NCBI RefSeq assembly: GCF_013149785.1
Contig: NZ_JABEZU010000001.1
Span: 558,001-622,000 of the forward strand
Origin: Isoptericola halotolerans
Lineage (GTDB): Bacteria; Actinomycetota; Actinomycetes; Actinomycetales; Cellulomonadaceae
Length of the DNA: 64,000 nt
Reading direction: 5' to 3'
In this document: in pieces, positions 18,959 to 27,180 of the stretch
How the letters are laid out: each line of letters starts with the position of its first letter
Position numbering within the stretch: position 1 is the first letter of the stretch
The notes under the pieces: generated by a model
Database searches by the model: none
Seen by the model: only the letters and a program-made list of their open reading frames with translations
What the model was told of the DNA's origin: nothing
Made by a program: the position numbers and the translations under genes

Positions 18959-21037
18959 ATGACCGCTGAGTACGACCTGTCGCGCAAGATCCGGTACGGC
19001 GGCGACTACAACCCCGAGCAGTGGCCCCGGGAGATCTGGGAGGAGGACTATGCCGCCTTCGACCAGGCGTCGATCGACACGGTCACCCTCAACGTCTTCT
19101 CGTGGGCCACGCTGCAACCCGCCGAGGACGTCTACGACTTCGACCTGCTCGACGCCGTCGTCGGCCGGGCCGTCGAGGGCGGCCGAGACATCGTGCTCGC
19201 GACGTCGACCGGTGCCCTCCCGCCGTGGCTCGCTCATCGGCACCCGGAGGTGAACCGCACCGACTTCCAGGGCCGCCGGCACGTCTACGGCCAGCGCCAC
19301 AACGCCTGCCCGAGCTCGCCCGTCTACCGTCGGCTGTCGGCCGAGCTCGCGGGGCGCCTCGCCGAGCGGTATGCCGGTACGCCGGGGCTGGTCGCGTGGC
19401 ACGTCGGCAACGAGTACGGAGGGTACGACGGCGGCTGCTGGTGCGACCTGTGCGCCGCAGCCTTCCGCGTGTGGCTGCGCCGGCGCCACGGCACCCTCGA
19501 CCGTCTCAACGAGGCGTGGAACACGACGTTCTGGTCGCACACCTACTCCGACTGGGAGCAGGTCGTGCCGCCCAACATGCTCAGCGAGCACTGGCGAGGC
19601 CCCGACCACACCGCCTTCCAGGGCACCACGTTGGACTACCGACGCTTCCAGTCCGACGCGATGCTCCAGAACTTCCGTGACGAGAAGGAGCGGATCCGCG
19701 AGCACGACGTGGTGACACCCGTCACCACCAACCTCATGGGGATGTTCCGGCCCCTCGACTACCACCGGTGGGCCCCCGATCTCGACCTCGCCTCGTGGGA
19801 CAACTACCCGCCGGGCCAGCGCGAGCACGTCCGGATGGCGCTCGCGCACGACCTGATGCGTGGTCTCAAGGGCGGTGCCCCCTTCTGGGTCATGGAGCAG
19901 ACGCCGACCATCACCGCGTCGCGCGACGTGAACCCGGTGAAGCGGCCGGGCGTCCTGCGGCTGTGGTCGTGGCAGTCGGTCGCCCACGGGGCGGACGCCG
20001 TCCTGTACTTCCAGATGCGGCAGTCGCGGGGTGCGTGCGAGAAGTACCACGGGGCGGTGCTCGACCATGCGGGGCGGACAGACACCCGGTCGTTCCGCGA
20101 GGTGGCCGCGCTCGGCGCCGAGCTGCGCGACCTGGGTGACGCCGTCGTCGGCGCGCGCACGCCCGCCCGCGTGGCGATGCTGTTCGACTGGGACTCCTGG
20201 TGGGCGGCGGAGATGACCGACGGCTTCAACCGTCACGCCCGGTACGTGCCGACGGTGCTGGCCTACTACCGGGCGCTGTGGCAGGCAGGAGCCCAGGTCG
20301 ACGTCGTGCCGACGTCGGCGGACCTCTCGCGTTACGACGTCGTCGTGGCGCCGATGCTGCACCTGCTCAAGGGAGACATCGCCGACCGGCTCGAGGCCGT
20401 GGTGGCTCGCGGCGGGTCGGTGCTCTCGTCCTTCTGGGCCGGGCGGGTCGACGAGGACGACAACGCGTTCCTCCGGGACGCTCCCGGACCGCTCGGCCGG
20501 CTGTTCGGGCTGCGGGTCGAGGAGACGGACTCGGCCGAGCCTGGTGACGCCTGCCCGGTGCGGCTGACGGACCCCGGGACGGGGGAGGAGACCACGTGCG
20601 CGGCCGAGCTCGTCTTCGAGGTCGTCGTGCCGCAGGGCGCCGACGTCGTCGGCACCTACGGCGCCGAGTTCTATGCGGGCACGCCCGCGGTGACGCGCCA
20701 CCGGCACCCCGGCACCCCCGGGGAGTCGGCCGAGGCCATGACCGGCGAGGCGTGGTACGTCGCGACAGGGCTCGACGACGCCGGCACCGCCTGGGTGGTG
20801 CGTCAGGTGCTCGACCGGCACGGGCTGGTCGGACCGTACGCGGACGCCGCCGACGTCGAGCTCGCCGTGCGCGAGCGGGCCGGGCAGCGATACTCGTTCG
20901 TCCTCAACCACTCCGGCGAGGCGGTGGACGTCCCCGCGCACGCTGCGGGCACCGATCTGCTGACCCACCGGCGCATCGAGCGCGGAGAGGAGCTGCACCT
21001 GGCACCGACCGACGTGGTGGTCCTGCGCGAGGAGTGA
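18959..21037 (+). CDS. GH42 beta-galactosidase, zinc-cluster type
   Basis: 692 residues, cytoplasmic. Family GH42 layout: catalytic barrel (about 1-390), trimerisation domain (about 395-610) and small beta domain. Acid/base Glu152 in WHVGNEYGG and nucleophile Glu313 in WVMEQTPT. The four cysteines of the structural zinc site are present (one in NACPSS, three in CWCDLC near 163-168). ATG 18959 follows GGAGGAG at 18944-18950; the upstream open frame is discarded. It would release galactose from beta-galactosides such as short galactan or galactosylated oligosaccharides. Likely last enzyme of the importer operon. Confidence 0.93.
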   Translation: MTAEYDLSRKIRYGGDYNPEQWPREIWEEDYAAFDQASIDTVTLNVFSWATLQPAEDVYDFDLLDAVVGRAVEGGRDIVLATSTGALPPWLAHRHPEVNRTDFQGRRHVYGQRHNACPSSPVYRRLSAELAGRLAERYAGTPGLVAWHVGNEYGGYDGGCWCDLCAAAFRVWLRRRHGTLDRLNEAWNTTFWSHTYSDWEQVVPPNMLSEHWRGPDHTAFQGTTLDYRRFQSDAMLQNFRDEKERIREHDVVTPVTTNLMGMFRPLDYHRWAPDLDLASWDNYPPGQREHVRMALAHDLMRGLKGGAPFWVMEQTPTITASRDVNPVKRPGVLRLWSWQSVAHGADAVLYFQMRQSRGACEKYHGAVLDHAGRTDTRSFREVAALGAELRDLGDAVVGARTPARVAMLFDWDSWWAAEMTDGFNRHARYVPTVLAYYRALWQAGAQVDVVPTSADLSRYDVVVAPMLHLLKGDIADRLEAVVARGGSVLSSFWAGRVDEDDNAFLRDAPGPLGRLFGLRVEETDSAEPGDACPVRLTDPGTGEETTCAAELVFEVVVPQGADVVGTYGAEFYAGTPAVTRHRHPGTPGESAEAMTGEAWYVATGLDDAGTAWVVRQVLDRHGLVGPYADAADVELAVRERAGQRYSFVLNHSGEAVDVPAHAAGTDLLTHRRIERGEELHLAPTDVVVLREE

Positions 21038-21072
21038 CGCCGCCCGGTGGGCGAGTCAGTACGGTGAGCCCT

Positions 21073-21753
21073 GTGAACTCGACCGACGAAGGAAACCCGG
21101 CCGGCGCGGCACGAGAGACCCCGGTGGTCATCAGGCTGCTGGTGGTCGGGGTGCTGCTGGCTCTCGCCGTCTCTCCGACCGCGGTGCTGGTGACCCTGCT
21201 CGGGTTCGGGCCGGTCCCGGCCGCCGTCGGGACTCTCAGCGCGGTGTTCGTGGGGCCGGCGGTCTCGGCGGCGCTGTTCGCGCTGGGGGAGAAGGCCAGG
21301 GACGACGGCCTGTCGCCCGCCGCCGCCTTCGGTCGCGGCTACCGGCTCAACGCCGTGGACGTGCTGAAGCTCTGGTTGCCGACGCTGCTGGTGCTCGGCG
21401 TGCTGGCGTTCATGGTGGCGGACGCGCTGGCGCAGGGCGCCCCCGCGTGGGTCGTCGGGCTCGGTGTGGGCCTCTTCCTGCTGATCGTCCTGTGGCTCGT
21501 CCAGGCGACGGTGATCTCGTCCTACTTCGCGTTCCGCGGACGGGACGTGGCCCGGCTGGCCGTGTACTTCCTGGGGCGGTTGCCCAAGGTGACTCTCGTC
21601 GTCCTGGTCGTGGTCGTGCTCGCGACCCTCTTCGCCTGGCTGACGTCGGTGGCGCTGCTGGCCCTCCTCGGCGTGCTGTGGGTCGCCGTCCTGCTGCGCA
21701 GCGACAAGCCGCTGCTCGCCGAGGTACGGCTGCGGTTCGTGGAGGACGAGTGA
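21073..21753 (+). CDS. DUF624 (YesL-like) membrane protein, copy 2
   Basis: 226 residues, five or six membrane segments, with the loop AAFGRGYRLNAVDVLKLW matching the corresponding loop of copy 1 ([12 protein letters not shown]). Start uncertain: GTG 21073 (NSTDEG) or GTG 21064, neither with a clear Shine-Dalgarno. It sits 35 bp after the GH42 gene on the same strand, so a function with oligosaccharide uptake is likely but unknown. Confidence 0.7.
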   Translation: MNSTDEGNPAGAARETPVVIRLLVVGVLLALAVSPTAVLVTLLGFGPVPAAVGTLSAVFVGPAVSAALFALGEKARDDGLSPAAAFGRGYRLNAVDVLKLWLPTLLVLGVLAFMVADALAQGAPAWVVGLGVGLFLLIVLWLVQATVISSYFAFRGRDVARLAVYFLGRLPKVTLVVLVVVVLATLFAWLTSVALLALLGVLWVAVLLRSDKPLLAEVRLRFVEDE

Positions 21754-21786
21754 CCGGACCGCGCGGGACGTTGCTAGCGTGACGGC

Positions 21787-22329
21787 ATGACGTCACCCGA
21801 GGGTTCACGGTTCTGGCAGCTGATGGGCGAGCAGGTCGGCCACGAGCTGGCGGCGCACCAGCAGTACGTCGCCATCGCGGTCTGGTTCGACGGGCACGAC
21901 CTGCCACAGCTCGCCGCGCACTTCTACCGCCAGGCGCTCGAGGAGCGCAACCACGCGATGATGATCGTCCAGTACCACCTGGACCGGTCGCTGCCGGCGA
22001 GAATCCCCGGGACTCCCGAGGTCGTCAACGACTTCGCGGACGTGCTCGAACCGCTGCAGCTCGCGCTCGACCAGGAGGAGCAGGTGACCCGGCAGGTCGA
22101 GGCGATCTTCCGGGCGGCGCGCGACGAGGGCGACGTCCTCGGCGAGCAGTTCATGCTCTGGTTCCTCGAGGAGCAGGTCGAGGAGGTGGCCTCGGCCAAC
22201 ACGCTGCTCACGGTGGCGCGGCGGGCCGGGGACAACCTGTTCGACCTGGAGAACTACGTCGCCCGTGAGGCGATCGGTGATGCCGGTGAGTCCGCCGACG
22301 CCCCGAAGGCCGCCGGCGGGGCGCTCTGA
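21787..22329 (+). CDS. bfrB: Ferritin, BfrB type
   Basis: 180 residues, a non-haem ferritin forming 24-mer iron cages in relatives. The sequence follows mycobacterial BfrB throughout: QQYVAIAVWFD in helix A, the ferroxidase pair Glu-His in EERNHAMM in helix B, GEQFMLWFLEEQVEE in helix D, and the short C-terminal AAGGAL tail. It stores iron as ferric mineral and protects from Fenton chemistry. TAGCGT ending 8 bases before the ATG resembles a -10 box and suggests a leaderless message. It has no functional link to the sugar genes around it. Confidence 0.94.
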   Translation: MTSPEGSRFWQLMGEQVGHELAAHQQYVAIAVWFDGHDLPQLAAHFYRQALEERNHAMMIVQYHLDRSLPARIPGTPEVVNDFADVLEPLQLALDQEEQVTRQVEAIFRAARDEGDVLGEQFMLWFLEEQVEEVASANTLLTVARRAGDNLFDLENYVAREAIGDAGESADAPKAAGGAL

Positions 22330-22333
22330 CCTC

Positions 22334-22364
22334 GACCCCACCCACAGCGAAGAGGGGTGGGGTC
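22334..22364. terminator. Bidirectional terminator between bfrB and the GH67 gene
   Basis: GACCCCACCC (22334-22343) pairs perfectly with 22355-22364 around an 11-nt loop. It lies between two convergent genes and overlaps the GH67 stop codon. Confidence 0.75.
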
Positions 22365-24504
22365 AGTAGATCGTCCGGCCCTGCTCGTCGGGGATGCCTG
22401 ACTTCCGCCAGAAGTACGTGGTGACCTGGTCGCGCCACTCGACGGCCGAGCGACGCTGCTCGGTGAGCCGGTCGCTCACCCGCCGCGCGACGTCGTCGGG
22501 CACGAGACCGGCGACGTCCTCCCAGCGTTCCACCATGCGCTCCACCCGCTCGACGCCCTCGAAGTGGGTGTCGTAGACGTGCTGGACCACCGTCTTCCCG
22601 CTGTGCAGCACGTGGGTGTACGGCACGTGGTGGAAGAACAGCAGCAGCTCGTCGGGGCACGAGTCGAGGGACTCGTAGACCTCGCGCCACGGCGCCGGGT
22701 ACTGGCCGGTGTATCCCGTGCCGGTCGCGCGGGTGCGGTCCACGCCGATCCCGTCCCGGTCGGCGAAGTGGTAGGTGCCCCAGGGCGTGTACTCGTAGCC
22801 GTCCACGTCCGGCCCGTAGTGGTGGCCCGGCCGCACCATGAACCCGATGCCCAGCGGGGCGGTGTACAGCTCGTACGTGTGCCAGGACTCGTCGAGGATC
22901 GCGTGCACCGCCGCCCGCAGCTCGGCGGGCGCCCCGGGGAACGTCAGGTCGATCCACTCGTCCAGCACCGCTGGCGGGTCCAGGGCCGGGTCCCAGGCGA
23001 GCCGCCCGAACGCATAGAGGTTCGCCTGGGCCAGCGGGTGCCCGGTCCAGAAGCGGTCGTCCCCGACGTTGGAGACCGCCGCGATCCCACCGCCCTGCCC
23101 GCCCGGGCCACGGCCGGAGGCGAGGTCGGCCACGGTGACCGGGGCGCCGCCGTCGGGCGCGTCGTCGGGGCCCGCGGCATCGCCCCACGGCTGCCAGCGC
23201 AGGATCTCGCTCCACGCCGGCCCCAGGTAGACGGCGTGACGCTGCTGACCCGTGTACTCCTGCGTCACCTGCAGCTCGAGCGCCACCCGAGTGCGCGGCA
23301 TCGCGGCGAGCACGGGGGAGACGGGCTCGCGCACCTGGAAGTCGACCGGCCCGTGCTTGACCTGGACGACCACGTTGCCGGCGAACCTGCCGTCGAGCGG
23401 TGCGAAGTGGTCGTGGGCGGCGCGGGCACGGTCGGTGGTGCGGTCCCGCCAGTCCTGGGTGTGGTTGTAGACGAAGGCCCGCCAGTGGACGAGGCCACCG
23501 TGCGGGGCGACGGCCTCGGCGAGCATGTTCGCGCCGTCGGCGTGATCGCGTCCGTGCGCGAAAGGACCGGGCTGGCCCTCGGAGTCGGCCTTGACCACGA
23601 ACCCTCCGAAGTCGGGGACGGCGCGCCAGACGACGTCCGCGGCGTCGCGCCACCAGGTGCGCACCGCGGGGTCGAGCGGGTCCGACGTCGGCAGCCCGCC
23701 GAGGGTGACCGGTGAGGCGAAGCTCACCGACAGGTGGGTGCGTACCCCGTAGGGGCGCAGCGCGGCGGCGATGCGCGCGACCTCGGGCAGGTCGTCGGTG
23801 AGCAGGCGGGCCTCGCGGGCGGCGACGTTGACGTTGTTGATCGCGACGCGGTCGATCCCGACGGCGGCGAGCAGACGTGCGTACGTGGTGACCCGGCTCA
23901 GGTCGGCGCGGACGTGGCCGGCGTCGTAGAAGATCGACCCGCCCGCGTATCCCCGCTCGACCTGCCCCATGACGGGGTGCACGTCCACGTTGTCCCAGTG
24001 GTCGAGCATCCGCAGCGCGCTCACCGGGGCGTGGTGCTCGTCGGTGTCCGGGCCGTCGAACGCGACGGCGCCGAGACGGACCACGTGGAACCACCCGTGC
24101 AGCAGGCTCGTGGGGTGGTCCGCGGTGACGGTGACGCGGCCGGCGGCGCGAAGCAGCCGGTAGCCGGCGGGCTCGGCGGGCTCGGCGGGTGCCGGGTCCG
24201 CGGGGTCGAGGGCGAGGAGCAGGTCGGGCTCGTCGTCGTGCCCGACGACGGCGCCGCCGTGGGCGCGGGTGGCGCGGTCCAGCTCGGCCGACAGGGTGGC
24301 GAGCACGGCGCGGTCGGTGCGCCGGGAACTGCTGCGGTCGGTATGTTCGGTCGCGATCGGTCCCTCGAGCTGCCGATCGCGGCTGGAACTGCCGACCGGA
24401 ACGCCGGCTTCGTCGTCGGGCGACCGGAGCGCGAGACGGCGGCTGCCGACGGTCTGCAGCGCGGCGTCAGGCAGCCAGGCCGGGTGGAAATCGTTGTCGA
24501 GCAT
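22363..24504 (-). CDS. aguA: GH67 alpha-glucuronidase with an N-terminal insertion
   Basis: 713 residues, no signal peptide, so it acts on imported aldouronic acids, releasing (4-O-methyl)glucuronate from the non-reducing xylose. Key residues by comparison with known GH67 enzymes: general acid Glu309 in ADSEGQPGP, and Asp388 (GPVDFQ) and Glu416 (VTQEYTGQ) as the paired bases. The N-terminal domain (about 66-150) precedes the barrel. Residues about 34-58 are low-complexity and Ser/Arg-rich and correspond exactly to a dispersed repeat element at 24331-24404, which keeps the frame open. The ATG at 24504 has AAGGAGA upstream. Downstream of uxaC in the same direction. Confidence 0.93.
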   Translation of the reverse strand: MLDNDFHPAWLPDAALQTVGSRRLALRSPDDEAGVPVGSSSRDRQLEGPIATEHTDRSSSRRTDRAVLATLSAELDRATRAHGGAVVGHDDEPDLLLALDPADPAPAEPAEPAGYRLLRAAGRVTVTADHPTSLLHGWFHVVRLGAVAFDGPDTDEHHAPVSALRMLDHWDNVDVHPVMGQVERGYAGGSIFYDAGHVRADLSRVTTYARLLAAVGIDRVAINNVNVAAREARLLTDDLPEVARIAAALRPYGVRTHLSVSFASPVTLGGLPTSDPLDPAVRTWWRDAADVVWRAVPDFGGFVVKADSEGQPGPFAHGRDHADGANMLAEAVAPHGGLVHWRAFVYNHTQDWRDRTTDRARAAHDHFAPLDGRFAGNVVVQVKHGPVDFQVREPVSPVLAAMPRTRVALELQVTQEYTGQQRHAVYLGPAWSEILRWQPWGDAAGPDDAPDGGAPVTVADLASGRGPGGQGGGIAAVSNVGDDRFWTGHPLAQANLYAFGRLAWDPALDPPAVLDEWIDLTFPGAPAELRAAVHAILDESWHTYELYTAPLGIGFMVRPGHHYGPDVDGYEYTPWGTYHFADRDGIGVDRTRATGTGYTGQYPAPWREVYESLDSCPDELLLFFHHVPYTHVLHSGKTVVQHVYDTHFEGVERVERMVERWEDVAGLVPDDVARRVSDRLTEQRRSAVEWRDQVTTYFWRKSGIPDEQGRTIY
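24331..24404. repeat. Dispersed 74-bp palindromic element, copy inside the GH67 gene
   Basis: Ungapped alignment with 41586-41659 gives 57 identities in 74. Element positions 5-11 pair with 62-68 (CGGTCGG/CCGACCG) and 21-32 with 41-52, with a perfect 8-bp core GCGATCGG/CCGATCGC around a loop containing CTCGAG. Stem changes between the copies are partly compensatory (see findings). It codes for about 25 residues of the GH67 protein in the opposite direction. Confidence 0.7.
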
Positions 24505-24540
24505 GAGGCGGCTCTCCTTCGAGCGGCAGCCGCTGATCGT

Positions 24541-24608
24541 TGTGGGCGCGATTTCTGTGGGTAGATATCTCGTAGAACGGTCATATCGGGCCAGAAATCG
24601 CGCCCACA
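24541..24608. repeat. 68-bp element with perfect 17-bp terminal inverted repeats
   Basis: TGTGGGCGCGATTTCTG (24541-24557) is perfectly mirrored at 24592-24608; an inner GATAT/ATATC pair lies in the 34-bp centre, which is AT-richer than its surroundings. It fills most of the gap between uxaC and the GH67 gene, both on the minus strand. It could be a mobile palindromic unit or an intercistronic stem. Confidence 0.65.
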
Positions 24609-24611
24609 GCC

Positions 24612-26033
24612 TCAGCGGGGGGCGGGGTAGGCGGCCAGGGGGAGTCGGTAGGCGAGGTCGACGGCGGTCTCGGTCGCCTCGTCGAGGTCGAGACGGTGCT
24701 CCGCGACCAGTCGCGCCAGGTAGCCGGCGTCCACCCGGCGGGCCAGGTCGTGGCGCGCAGGGATCGAGCAGAAAGCCCGGGTGTCGTCCACGAACCCGCT
24801 CATGTTGCTGAAGCCCGCCGTCTCGGTCGCGGACTCACGGAACCGGCGCATCGCGTCCGGGGCGTCGAGGAACCACCACGGGGCACCCAGCCTCAACGCC
24901 GGGTAGACGCCGGCCAGCGGTGCGAGCTCGCGCGAGTAGACGTCCTCGTCCACCGTGAAGGCGATCATCCGGAAGGCCGGGTGGTGCCCGAAGGCGTCGA
25001 GGATCGGACGCAGGGACCGCGTGAACTCCGTGACGACCGGGATGTCGTACCCCTTGTCCGGTCCGAACGCCGCGAACGGCGCGGTGGCGTGGTTCCGCAG
25101 CACGCCCGGGTGCAGCTGCATGACCAGGCCGTCCTCGGTGGACATCGCGGCCATCTGGAAGAGCATGTGCCCGCTGAACGCCTCCGCCTCCGCCGCGGTG
25201 ACGGCGCCGGCCAGGGCGGCGTCGAACACCCGGCGAGCCTCGAGATCGTCCAACGGCGTGGTGTCGGCCGCGAGGTGGCCGTGGTCGGTGGCACGGGCGC
25301 CGGCCTCCACGAACCGCTGGCGCTGGACCCGCAGCGCAGCGAGGTAGGTCTCGTACGACCCGATCTCGACGTCGGCGGCCCGGCCGAGCAGGTCGATCTC
25401 CTCGCGCCACGTGGTCCGGTCGACGTGCAGCAACGGGTCGGGACGGAAGGTCGGCAGCACGCGGTCGCCGTAGCCGTCCTTGGCGAGCCGGGTGTGGTCC
25501 TCCAAGGATGCCCAGGCCGGGTCGGTGGTGGCGATGACCTCGATGCGGAAGGTGTCGAGCAGCGCGCGGGGGCGGAACTCCGGTGACTCGATCCGGGCGG
25601 CGACCTGGTCGTAGATCGCGTCCGCGGTCGCGGCCGACGGGCGTTGTGTGACGCCGAAGATCTCGACGAACGCGTGCTCGAGCCAGTACCGCGTCGGGGT
25701 CCCGCGGAAGTGCTGCCAGCCGGCGCAGAACCGCCGCCAGATCTCGCGGGGGTCCTGCTCGACGGCCTCGGTCTCGGTGGATCCGACGCCGAGCCGGGGC
25801 AGGGTCTCGCCCTGCGAGACCAGCATCCGGGTCAGGTAGTGGTCGGGCACCACGAAGAGCTGGGCCGGGTCGCCGAACGACGAGTCCTGCGCGAACCACT
25901 CGACCGGCACGTGACCGTGCATGGACACGATCGACAGGTCCCTCGTCGCCGCGTAGACCTCGCGGGCGATACCGCGGACGGTCGGGTCGGCGGGCAGGGC
26001 CCGGTCGGGGTGCAGGGTCCAGGGCTCGCTCAC
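24612..26033 (-). CDS. uxaC: Glucuronate/galacturonate isomerase
   Basis: 473 residues, the normal length for UxaC, an amidohydrolase-fold enzyme converting D-glucuronate to D-fructuronate (and galacturonate to tagaturonate). The metal-site motif MHGHVP lies near residues 38-43, EHAFVEIFGV and RWP-like aromatic region follow, and GAPWWFLDAPDAMRRF with SGFVDDTRAF is the conserved C-terminal block. Divergent from the LacI gene at 26161 with AACGTT boxes in between. Together with the GH67 gene downstream it takes glucuronate side chains into the cell's hexuronate pathway. Confidence 0.95.
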   Translation of the reverse strand: MSEPWTLHPDRALPADPTVRGIAREVYAATRDLSIVSMHGHVPVEWFAQDSSFGDPAQLFVVPDHYLTRMLVSQGETLPRLGVGSTETEAVEQDPREIWRRFCAGWQHFRGTPTRYWLEHAFVEIFGVTQRPSAATADAIYDQVAARIESPEFRPRALLDTFRIEVIATTDPAWASLEDHTRLAKDGYGDRVLPTFRPDPLLHVDRTTWREEIDLLGRAADVEIGSYETYLAALRVQRQRFVEAGARATDHGHLAADTTPLDDLEARRVFDAALAGAVTAAEAEAFSGHMLFQMAAMSTEDGLVMQLHPGVLRNHATAPFAAFGPDKGYDIPVVTEFTRSLRPILDAFGHHPAFRMIAFTVDEDVYSRELAPLAGVYPALRLGAPWWFLDAPDAMRRFRESATETAGFSNMSGFVDDTRAFCSIPARHDLARRVDAGYLARLVAEHRLDLDEATETAVDLAYRLPLAAYPAPR

Positions 26034-26055
26034 GGGCGCCTCCTCGTCGAGTGGG

Positions 26056-26147
26056 TGACAACGTTTGCATCATACGGACTTCGATCCTCGGTGTCACGAT
26101 GAAGGCGTTAGGCTGTCCCCGGGACAGTCAACCTGTAAACGTTCGCA
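26056..26147. promoter_or_regulatory. Divergent operator pair, uxaC and the LacI-uxuB operon
   Basis: TGACAACGTTTGCA at 26056-26069 lies 23 bp before uxaC, and TGTAAACGTTCGCA at 26134-26147 lies 14 bp before the regulator gene. Both fit TGnnAACGTTnnCA and are 78 bp apart centre to centre. They are the probable targets of the LacI protein encoded at 26161, which would then repress both directions. Confidence 0.8.
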
Positions 26148-26160
26148 GCCGGAGGGGCTC

Positions 26161-27180
26161 ATGGTCACGGTGCACGACGTCGCCCGGTCGGCCGGGGTGT
26201 CCATCTCTACCGTCTCGCGCGCGCTCGCCGCACCCGAGAAGGTCGCCTCCGCGACCCGCGAGCGCGTCCGGCGGGCCGCCGCGGAGCTCGGCTACCGCCC
26301 CAACCGTGCCGCTGCCGTGCTGCGGGCCGGCCGGTCGGGCGCCTACGGGCTCGTGGTGCCAGACCTCGCGAACCCCTACTTCGCGGCCGTCGCCAAGGGC
26401 GCTCAGGAACGGGCCCGCGAGCACGGCGCAGGACTGTTCATCGTGGACACCGACGAGGACCCGGACCTCGAGGCCGAGGCGATCCGTGCCCTCGCCCCCC
26501 AGACGGACGGCGTGGTGCTCTGCTCGCCCCGAGCCGCCGACCGTGCGTTGGGTGCCCTGGACGGGCGACCTGTCGTCCTCGTCAACCACGACGTCGCCGG
26601 TGTCCCCGCGGTCGAGGCCGACCATCGCGGCGGCATGCAGCGTGCGCTGGAGCACCTGCGCGCCCTCGGTCACCACCGGGTGGCCTACGTCGGCGGACCC
26701 GAACGCTCGTGGAGCGATCGCCGTCGTCGGGCCGGCCTCGTCGAGGCGTCGGCCCGGTACGACGACGTCGAGGTCGTCGAGCTGGGAGCGTTCCGTCCCC
26801 GGGTGGAGGGTGGCCAGGCGGCGGCCGACCTCGTCGTCGCGTCCGGCGCCACGGCCGTCGTCACGTTCAACGACCTGGTCGCCGTCGGTCTCGTCGACCG
26901 GCTGCGGGCACGAGGCCTCGACGTCCCGCACGACCTGTCGGTCGTCGGCTGTGACGACTCCTACGTCGCCTCGCTCGTCACCCCGCCCCTGACCACCCTG
27001 CGTGTCGACCTGCGCCGGCTCGGGCGCCACGCCGTCGACCGCCTCGTCGCCTCGGCGTCCGGGGGCCGATCGACCGGCGCGGAGACTCCTGTCCCGGACG
27101 CGCCCCCGCTCGACGTCGAGCTCGTCGTGCGGTCGTCGACCGCACCTCCCGTCCGTCACTCGTCCGGAGGAACCTTGTGA
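26161..27180 (+). CDS. LacI-family regulator of glucuronate catabolism
   Basis: 339 residues; helix-turn-helix at the very N terminus (TVHDVARSAGVSISTVSRALAAPEKV, with the hinge LGYRPNRAA) and a ligand-binding domain from about 60. ATG 26161 follows GAGGGG. The stop overlaps the GTG of uxuB, so regulator and enzyme are made together, and the operators upstream also face uxaC. Functionally it plays the part of UxuR/ExuR but from a different family. Probable inducer: glucuronate, fructuronate or an aldouronic acid (inference). Confidence 0.92.
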   Translation: MVTVHDVARSAGVSISTVSRALAAPEKVASATRERVRRAAAELGYRPNRAAAVLRAGRSGAYGLVVPDLANPYFAAVAKGAQERAREHGAGLFIVDTDEDPDLEAEAIRALAPQTDGVVLCSPRAADRALGALDGRPVVLVNHDVAGVPAVEADHRGGMQRALEHLRALGHHRVAYVGGPERSWSDRRRRAGLVEASARYDDVEVVELGAFRPRVEGGQAAADLVVASGATAVVTFNDLVAVGLVDRLRARGLDVPHDLSVVGCDDSYVASLVTPPLTTLRVDLRRLGRHAVDRLVASASGGRSTGAETPVPDAPPLDVELVVRSSTAPPVRHSSGGTL

